From an uncultured Caldimonas sp. (lineage in GTDB: Bacteria; Pseudomonadota; Gammaproteobacteria; Burkholderiales; Burkholderiaceae): a stretch of 46,608 nt of DNA. Positions within the stretch are counted from its first letter, which is position 1. Every line of letters starts with the position of its first letter. The position numbers and the translations under genes are program-made. The stretch covers positions 1-46,608 of the forward strand of contig NZ_CAMLJQ010000036.1 of assembly GCF_946480305.1 (NCBI RefSeq), in the 5' to 3' direction. This document shows positions 41,519 through 46,608 of the stretch, one piece after another. The notes under the pieces are model-generated. The model saw only the letters and a program-made list of their open reading frames with translations, was not told the origin of the DNA and ran no database searches.

Positions 41519-43708
41519 ATGAACCCACCGACACCACCTGCAGCCACCCCCTTGCCTACCGGCGCCGCCGCCCGGCAGCGCGAGGATCTGATTCACCCCG
41601 ATCCGCTGCTGGATTGCCTGGTGGAAATCTGCCGTTTGCACGGCGTGGGGGCGTCGCGGGCGTCGCTGTCGGCCGGCCTGCCGCTGGTGCAAGGCAGGCT
41701 GACGCTGGGCCTTGCGGAGCGAGCTGCCGCCCGCGCCGGCATGGCGTGCAAGCTGCAGCGCCAGCCGCTCGACAGGATCGACCCCGCGCTGCTGCCTGCC
41801 GTCCTGGTGCTGCACGGGGACGAAGCCTGCATCCTGCTGGGCTGGGAGGCCGACACCGGCTCCGCCCGCTTGTTGATGCCGGCCTCCGGCCAAGGCTCGG
41901 TGACGCTGCCAGCGGAAGAGCTGGCGCAGCGCTACGCCGGCCTTGCGCTGTTCGTGCGGCCGCATTTCCGCTTCGACGCGCGCACGCCGGACGTAAAAAC
42001 GCCGCGCGACCGCCATTGGTTCTGGGGCGCGTTCGCCGACCAGCGTTTCGTCTACCGTGACGTGCTGTGGGCCGCGCTGCTGATCAATGCGTTCGCGCTG
42101 GCCTTCCCGATGTTCTCGATGAACGTCTACGACCGGGTCGTGCCCAACAACGCGGTCGAGACGCTGTGGGCGCTCGGCATCGGCGTGGTGCTGGTGCTGA
42201 CAGCCGATCTGGTGATGCGGTTGCTGCGTGGCCGCTTCGTCGATGAGGCCAGTGCCCGCATCGATGTGCAGATCTCGGCACAACTGATGGAGCGCGTGCT
42301 CGGCATGCGCATGGAGTCGCGGCCGGAATCCGTCGGCTCGTTCGCCTCCAACTTGCGCGGCTTCGAGCAGGTGCGCGACTTCATCGCTTCGTCCACCGTC
42401 ACCACGCTGATCGACCTGCCGTTCGCGCTGCTGTTCATCATTGCGGTGGCCTGGATCTCGCCCTGGCTGGCCATCCCCGTGCTCACGGTGTTCGTGCTGG
42501 TCCTGATCGTCGGCTACATCCTCCAGCACCGGCTGCACACGCTGGCCGAAACCACCTACCGCGCGAGCGCCATGCGCAATGCCACGCTGGTCGAGAGCCT
42601 GGCCGGCCTGGAGACGATCAAGTCGCAGGGGGCCGAAGGCGTGATCCAGAGCCGCTGGGAGCGCGCCAATACCTTCCTGGCCGGACTCAACGTGCGCATG
42701 CGCGGGCTCTCGGCCAAGGCGATGTACGGCACCGCCTGGGCGCAGCAGCTGGTGTCGGTGATCGTCGTCATCGTCGGCGTCTACCTGATCGGCGAACGCA
42801 TGCTGACCATGGGCGGTCTGATCGCCTGCACGATGCTGTCGGGCCGTGCGCTCGCGCCGGCCGGGCAGATCATCGGGCTGCTGATGCAGTACCAGGGCGC
42901 CCGCACGGCGCTGGAATCGCTGAACAAGATCATGGCGCAGCCGGTCGAGCGTCCGCTGGGCAAGAGCTACGTCCAGCGCAAGGAATTCCGGGGCGAGATC
43001 GAGTTCCGCAACGTCAAGTTCGCCTACCCCAACCGGCAGGACTCGGCACTCGACGGCGTCAGCTTCAAGATCAACCCGGGCGACCGTGTGGCCCTGATCG
43101 GCCGCGTCGGCTCCGGCAAGACGACCATCGAGAAGCTGATCCTCGGGCTGTATGCGCCCACCGAAGGCTCGGTGCTGATCGACGGCATCGACCTGCGCCA
43201 GCTCGATCCGGCCGATGTGCGGGCCAACGTGGGCTGCGTCTCGCAAGACGTGACCCTCTTCTACGGCACGCTGCGCGAGAACATCACCTTCGGGCTGCCG
43301 TTCGCCGACGATTCCGCCATCGTGGCGGCAGCCGAGGTCGCGGGCCTGACCGAGTTCATCAACCGCCATCCGCGCGGCTTCGACATGATGGTCGGCGAGC
43401 GGGGCGAGTCGCTGTCGGGCGGGCAGCGCCAGAGCGTGGGCATCGCGCGTGCCGTACTGCACAACGCGCCGATCCTGCTGCTGGACGAACCCACGAGCGC
43501 GATGGACTTCTCCACCGAAGCGCACATCAACCAGAAGATCGCGCAGTACTCCGAGGGCAAGACGGTGGTGCTGGTGACGCACCGCACCTCGCTGCTGTCG
43601 CTGGTGAACCGCGTGATCGTGGTGGACGGCGGCCGCGTGGTGGCGGATGGGCCGCGCGACCGGATTCTCGAGGCCCTGTCCGCCGGCAAGATCGCGAGGG
43701 CCGCATGA
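41519..43708 (+). CDS. lapB: Type I secretion system permease/ATPase (LapB-like)
   Basis: A 729-residue ABC exporter. An N-terminal C39-like domain (about 20-150: HPDPLLDCLVEICRLHGVGASRASL) lacks the peptidase cysteine, as in RTX/adhesin exporters. Six transmembrane helices follow (from DVLWAALLINAFALAFPMFSMNVYDRVVP to about 450). The ATPase domain has Walker A LIGRVGSGKTT, signature SLSGGQRQSVGIARAVL and Walker B ILLLDEPTSAMD. The MFP gene starts in its stop (ATGA) and the giant adhesin gene lies next. It should move the adhesin across the inner membrane; an outer-membrane TolC/LapE gene is not in the window. The name lapB is by analogy to the Pseudomonas Lap system. Confidence 0.93.
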   Translation: MNPPTPPAATPLPTGAAARQREDLIHPDPLLDCLVEICRLHGVGASRASLSAGLPLVQGRLTLGLAERAAARAGMACKLQRQPLDRIDPALLPAVLVLHGDEACILLGWEADTGSARLLMPASGQGSVTLPAEELAQRYAGLALFVRPHFRFDARTPDVKTPRDRHWFWGAFADQRFVYRDVLWAALLINAFALAFPMFSMNVYDRVVPNNAVETLWALGIGVVLVLTADLVMRLLRGRFVDEASARIDVQISAQLMERVLGMRMESRPESVGSFASNLRGFEQVRDFIASSTVTTLIDLPFALLFIIAVAWISPWLAIPVLTVFVLVLIVGYILQHRLHTLAETTYRASAMRNATLVESLAGLETIKSQGAEGVIQSRWERANTFLAGLNVRMRGLSAKAMYGTAWAQQLVSVIVVIVGVYLIGERMLTMGGLIACTMLSGRALAPAGQIIGLLMQYQGARTALESLNKIMAQPVERPLGKSYVQRKEFRGEIEFRNVKFAYPNRQDSALDGVSFKINPGDRVALIGRVGSGKTTIEKLILGLYAPTEGSVLIDGIDLRQLDPADVRANVGCVSQDVTLFYGTLRENITFGLPFADDSAIVAAAEVAGLTEFINRHPRGFDMMVGERGESLSGGQRQSVGIARAVLHNAPILLLDEPTSAMDFSTEAHINQKIAQYSEGKTVVLVTHRTSLLSLVNRVIVVDGGRVVADGPRDRILEALSAGKIARAA

Positions 43709-45129
43709 AACTGTTGCTGTCCGTAGGCTCCGTGTTCATCGGCCTGCTCGAAAGCGTTCGGCGTGTGCTGCAACCGGCCGTCGATCGGCTCTTCGGGCCG
43801 ATCAACGCCGGCAACGAAGACCAGCAGATCTACCGGGGCTTCGAGTTCGAAGCCGACGAGGTGATGAACCGCCGCAAGACGCAGCGGGCCCAGCGCATCG
43901 TTCGCACGGCCGTGTTGCTGCTGCTGGTGTTGCTGGTATGGGCCGCGCTCGCCCGTGTCGATGAAATGACGCGCGGCGAAGGCAAGGTCATTCCGTCACG
44001 CCAGTTGCAGGTGGTGCAGTCGCTTGACGGCGGCGTGGTGGCCGAGATCCTGGTGCGCGAGGGGCAGGTCGTCGAGCCGGGCCAGTTGCTGCTGCGCATC
44101 GACGAAACACGGGCCGTGTCGGGGGTCAACGAGAGTCAGGCGCAGGTCTTCTCACTGCGCGCACGCGCCGCCCGGCTGCGCGCCATTGCCGAAGGCGCTG
44201 CCTTTGTCCCGCCCGAGGCCGAGCAAGGCGATGCGGTCGAGCAGCGGGTGGTCGACGAGGAGCGCCGCTTGTATGAGTCGCGCCAGTCCGAGCTGAACAC
44301 CTTGCTGCTGATCAACCGGCAGCAACTGCAACAGCGGCAGGAAGAGTTGCGCGAGGTGCAGGCCAAGCGCAGTTCGGCCGCACGCGGGCTCGACCTGGCG
44401 CAGCAGGAACTGAACAAGACGCGCCCGCTGCTCGCGTCCGGCGCAGTGTCTGAGGTCGACATCCTGCGGCTCGAGCGCGACGTGGCACGTTTCCGCGGCG
44501 AAGTCGATCAGGCAGCGGCGCAGATCGCACGGGTGCAGGCCTCGATCGGCGAAGCCCAGCGCAAGATCCAGGAGACCGAGATCACCTTCCGCAACGAGGC
44601 GCGCAAGGAACTCTCGGAGGTGGTGGCCAAGCTCAATGCGCTCAACGAGGGCGCCGTGGCGCTGGCCGACAAGGTGGACAAGACCTCCGTGCGCTCACCC
44701 GTGCGCGGCACGGTGCAGCGGCTGTTGGCCAACACGGTGGGCGGCGTGGTGCAGCCGGGCAAGGACATCGTCGAGATCGTCCCGCTCGACGACGCCCTGC
44801 TGCTCGAGGCGCGCGTGCTACCCAAGGACATTGCCTTCATCCGCCCCGGCCAGCGGGCCATCGTCAAGTTCACCGCGTACGACTTTTCCATCTACGGCGG
44901 GCTGGAAGCCGAGGTGGTCAATATCAGCCCGGACACCGTGGTCGACGAGCGCGGCAACGCGTTCTACGTGGTGAGGGTGCGCACCAACAAGCCGAGCTTC
45001 AGCGAAAAGCTGCCCATCATGCCCGGCATGACCGCTGAGGTCGACATCCTCACAGGCAACAAGACCGTGCTGTCGTACCTGCTCAAACCCATCCTGCGGG
45101 CCAAGTCCGTCGCGCTCAGTGAGCGGTAG
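43705..45129 (+). CDS. lapC: HlyD-family type I secretion adaptor (LapC-like)
   Basis: A 474-residue membrane fusion protein. A short cytoplasmic N-terminus is followed by a single transmembrane helix (IVRTAVLLLLVLLVWAALA, about 68-88). A biotinyl-lipoyl half VVAEILVREGQVVEPGQLLLRI follows, then a long coiled-coil hairpin (about 150-310, rich in Glu/Gln/Arg/Leu), and the second lipoyl half VRSPVRGTVQRLLANTVGGVVQPGKDIVEIVPL. The HlyD C-terminal beta domain (NISPDTVVDERGNAFYVVRVRTNK) completes the fold. It overlaps the ABC gene by four bases and ends 27 bases before a terminator. It bridges the ABC exporter to an outer-membrane channel. Confidence 0.94.
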   Translation: MKLLLSVGSVFIGLLESVRRVLQPAVDRLFGPINAGNEDQQIYRGFEFEADEVMNRRKTQRAQRIVRTAVLLLLVLLVWAALARVDEMTRGEGKVIPSRQLQVVQSLDGGVVAEILVREGQVVEPGQLLLRIDETRAVSGVNESQAQVFSLRARAARLRAIAEGAAFVPPEAEQGDAVEQRVVDEERRLYESRQSELNTLLLINRQQLQQRQEELREVQAKRSSAARGLDLAQQELNKTRPLLASGAVSEVDILRLERDVARFRGEVDQAAAQIARVQASIGEAQRKIQETEITFRNEARKELSEVVAKLNALNEGAVALADKVDKTSVRSPVRGTVQRLLANTVGGVVQPGKDIVEIVPLDDALLLEARVLPKDIAFIRPGQRAIVKFTAYDFSIYGGLEAEVVNISPDTVVDERGNAFYVVRVRTNKPSFSEKLPIMPGMTAEVDILTGNKTVLSYLLKPILRAKSVALSER

Positions 45130-45155
45130 GCCGCCGCGCCTCGAGATGGCAACGT

Positions 45156-45178
45156 AGGGCGCCTTTCGGCGCCCTTTC
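45156..45178 (+). terminator. Rho-independent terminator after the type I secretion genes
   Basis: A perfect 8-bp stem AGGGCGCC/GGCGCCCT (45156-45163, 45168-45175) with loop TTTC is followed by TTC, a short T-rich tail. It separates the exporter genes from the adhesin gene, implying that the adhesin has its own promoter in 45180-45418. Confidence 0.75.
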
Positions 45179-45418
45179 GCTAAAGAAATCACAAAAACTG
45201 CCGAATCCAGGCCGGAATCTGCCACCCGGCAATCAACGCTGCGCAGCCTTTGCCGTTGAAGCGGGAGGCGCGCATTTTTTTGCCGCTGCAGGGTAGGAAA
45301 CCGTGGAACGGGTCACGTTTTCGGCGCGCCGAGACGCCCCCGTGCCAGGCCGGTTTCTCTATCCTGTAGCTAACTGTTTCAAATAGCTTCAGGCTGGTGC
45401 CTAGAAGGAACGACCCAA

Positions 45419-46608
45419 ATGGCCACTGCTACTTCCACCCCGCTCGGCAAGGTCAGCGCGATCATCGGCAAGGCTTTCCTCAAATTGCCGGACGGGCAAA
45501 TGCGGGAGCTGAAGGTGGGCGACGTGATCCGGGAAGGCGACGTCGTGGTGGTCGTGGGTGACGGACGGGTGGAGATCGCCGACGACGTCGGCTTCATCTA
45601 CGTAGCGCGCACGGACGAACCGCTCACCTTGGCCGGTCTGCAAGCCAGCAAGGTCGAGCGAGTCGCTGAGGACGAAATCGATCGCGCCATCACCGCGGTG
45701 AACGAAGGCACCGACAGCGAGGACGCACCGGCGGCCGGCCTGAGCGCCGATGGAGCAGGCAGCGGGTTGGCGCCGGGGTTGCGCGTCGATCGCGTGAGCG
45801 AATCGATCGGCGCACCGGCAGCGACGACGACAACCCTGACGAGCCCGGTTGAACCCGCCGATGTCACCGTGCCCGCCGCCGTGACCGGAGACGGTGCACA
45901 GACGCAGCCGGAGGAGCCGGCTCCCGCCGACACCACGCCTCCGGGGGTCAGCCTTGCAGCGCCAACGCTGACGAACGACAACACCCCGCGCCTCAGCGGC
46001 ACCACGGACCTGCCCGACGGCTCGACCGTGACCCTCGTCATCACCGACTCGGCCGGCACCGTGCAGACCATCGTCATCCCCGTGGTGGGCGGCGCCTACT
46101 CGGCCGACGTGCCTTCCGCGCTGGCCGAAGGCGGTTACACGGTGGAAGTGTCTGCGCGAGACGCTGCCGGCAATAGCAGCACCGCCACTGCTGGTGGCGT
46201 GGTGGATACGACGGCACCGGCGCTTGCGGTTGACGTGCCTGTGCTGACGAATGACGTCGTGCCGGTGATCACCGGCACGACTGACCTGCCCGATGGCGCG
46301 CAGGTCACGCTGACCGTCACCGACTCCGCTGGCGCGGTCCAGACCCTGACCGCTACCGTCGTCGGTGGCGCTTACTCAGTTGCCGTGCCGGTTGCTCTTG
46401 CTGAAGGCGCCTTCACCGTCGTGGCTTCGGCCACCGACGCCGCCGGCAACAACGCCACCGCCAACGATGCCGGCTCGCTCGACATCACCGCTCCGAGCCT
46501 CACCGTCGACGCTCCGGCGCTGACCAACGACACCACGCCGACCATCACGGGCACGACCGACCTGCCGAATGGCGCTGAGGTCACGCTGACCGTCACCGAC
46601 TCCGCTGG
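45419..46608 (+). CDS. Giant LapA-like surface adhesin with N-terminal retention module (5' part; runs off the window)
   Basis: The frame is open from ATG 45419 (AAGGAA ribosome site) to the window end, 396 full codons. The first ~95 residues form a retention module of LapA/BapA type (GKVSAIIGKAFLKLPDGQMRELKVGDVIREGDVV), which plugs the outer-membrane pore. A putative LapG protease site PAAG lies at residues 104-107 (EDAPAAGLSADG), close to the TAAG site of Pseudomonas LapA. A Thr/Pro-rich linker (about 110-175) follows, then tandem 92-residue Ig-like repeats from residue 182. The upstream lapBC-like genes support secretion by type I. The total length and C-terminal RTX signal cannot be seen. 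Confidence 0.9.
   Translation, partial: MATATSTPLGKVSAIIGKAFLKLPDGQMRELKVGDVIREGDVVVVVGDGRVEIADDVGFIYVARTDEPLTLAGLQASKVERVAEDEIDRAITAVNEGTDSEDAPAAGLSADGAGSGLAPGLRVDRVSESIGAPAATTTTLTSPVEPADVTVPAAVTGDGAQTQPEEPAPADTTPPGVSLAAPTLTNDNTPRLSGTTDLPDGSTVTLVITDSAGTVQTIVIPVVGGAYSADVPSALAEGGYTVEVSARDAAGNSSTATAGGVVDTTAPALAVDVPVLTNDVVPVITGTTDLPDGAQVTLTVTDSAGAVQTLTATVVGGAYSVAVPVALAEGAFTVVASATDAAGNNATANDAGSLDITAPSLTVDAPALTNDTTPTITGTTDLPNGAEVTLTVTDSA
45962..46608 (+). repeat. Tandem 276-bp repeats within the adhesin gene
   Basis: Two full repeats (45962-46237, 46238-46513) and a partial third (46514 onward) encode 92-residue Ig-like units with the pattern P-x-LTND...GTTDLPDG...VTLxxTDSAG...VVGGAYS...LAEG...DAAGN. 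Copies 2 and 3 are close to identical over long stretches, notably the 21 bases just after GTCACGCTGACC, suggesting recent expansion or gene conversion. Confidence 0.93.

Noticed and set aside
40835..43582. A 915-codon minus-strand frame opposite the Nudix and ABC exporter genes
   Set aside because: Same antisense artefact; no recognisable domain, and the plus-strand genes are certain.
1..46608. CRISPR arrays, tRNA or rRNA genes, prophage or integrase genes
   Set aside because: No regularly spaced short repeats, no cloverleaf with CCA-type end, and no phage or recombinase proteins were found on either strand.

Overview
The window is about 46.6 kb of high-GC, densely coded DNA. The gene set points to a betaproteobacterium of the order Burkholderiales, plausibly the Rubrivivax/Caldimonas/Leptothrix-type group. 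The main pointers are a phaC-phaA-phaB polyhydroxybutyrate operon, opgGH, a glrK-qseG-glrR system, and small conserved proteins typical of that order. The genus is inferred from protein style only. There is no rRNA, tRNA, prophage or CRISPR array. One short MITE-like element is the only mobile-type sequence seen.

Left part (1-12.7 kb): the 5' part of thiC lies on the minus strand behind a TPP riboswitch. It is followed by a YafK-type L,D-transpeptidase and a small unknown gene. On the plus strand, a phospholipase D/VTT-domain fusion is translationally coupled to an endonuclease/exonuclease/phosphatase-family gene, which resembles E. coli clsB-ybhP. Then comes the two-component cluster glrK-qseG-glrR. 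GlrR is a sigma-54 activator, and the next intergenic region carries a near-perfect sigma-54 promoter in front of opgG-opgH (osmoregulated periplasmic glucan synthesis). The operon ends in a very strong terminator. This suggests that GlrKR controls glucan synthesis in this organism.

Middle part (12.7-29.2 kb): a stand-alone signal peptidase I is followed by a three-gene minus-strand cluster of FecR-domain protein, membrane sensor with a c-type heme motif and HAMP domain, and Hanks-type Ser/Thr kinase with two C-terminal repeats. I consider this the best candidate for an uncharacterised signalling system in the window. Next are metR and divergent metE, with two MetR boxes spaced 21 bp apart, and a run of housekeeping and accessory genes: DUF72, a membrane protein, a penicillin-acylase-family hydrolase, a DUF1993 protein, a 2-hydroxyacid dehydrogenase with an MFS exporter, and a split ChrA pair.

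A 187-bp palindromic element with TA-flanked terminal inverted repeats sits exactly between chrA2 and a convergent DUF302-like gene and contributes both stop codons.

Right part (29.4-46.6 kb): a DUF302-like gene, a lipoprotein, upp, a sirtuin, rlmB and a YbbA-type ABC ATPase lie on the minus strand, with tesA divergent and its start codon overlapping that of ybbA. The phaCAB operon follows; it has a possible 32-residue leader ORF and an inverted repeat between phaA and phaB. Then come pgeF, a zeta-class GST/isomerase (maiA/nagL type), ubiC, a fumarylacetoacetate-hydrolase-family gene and a Nudix hydrolase. The window ends in a type I secretion locus of LapB-like ABC exporter, LapC-like adaptor and the start of a giant LapA-like adhesin. 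The adhesin has an N-terminal retention module, a putative di-alanine LapG cleavage site and 92-residue tandem Ig-like repeats that continue past the window end.
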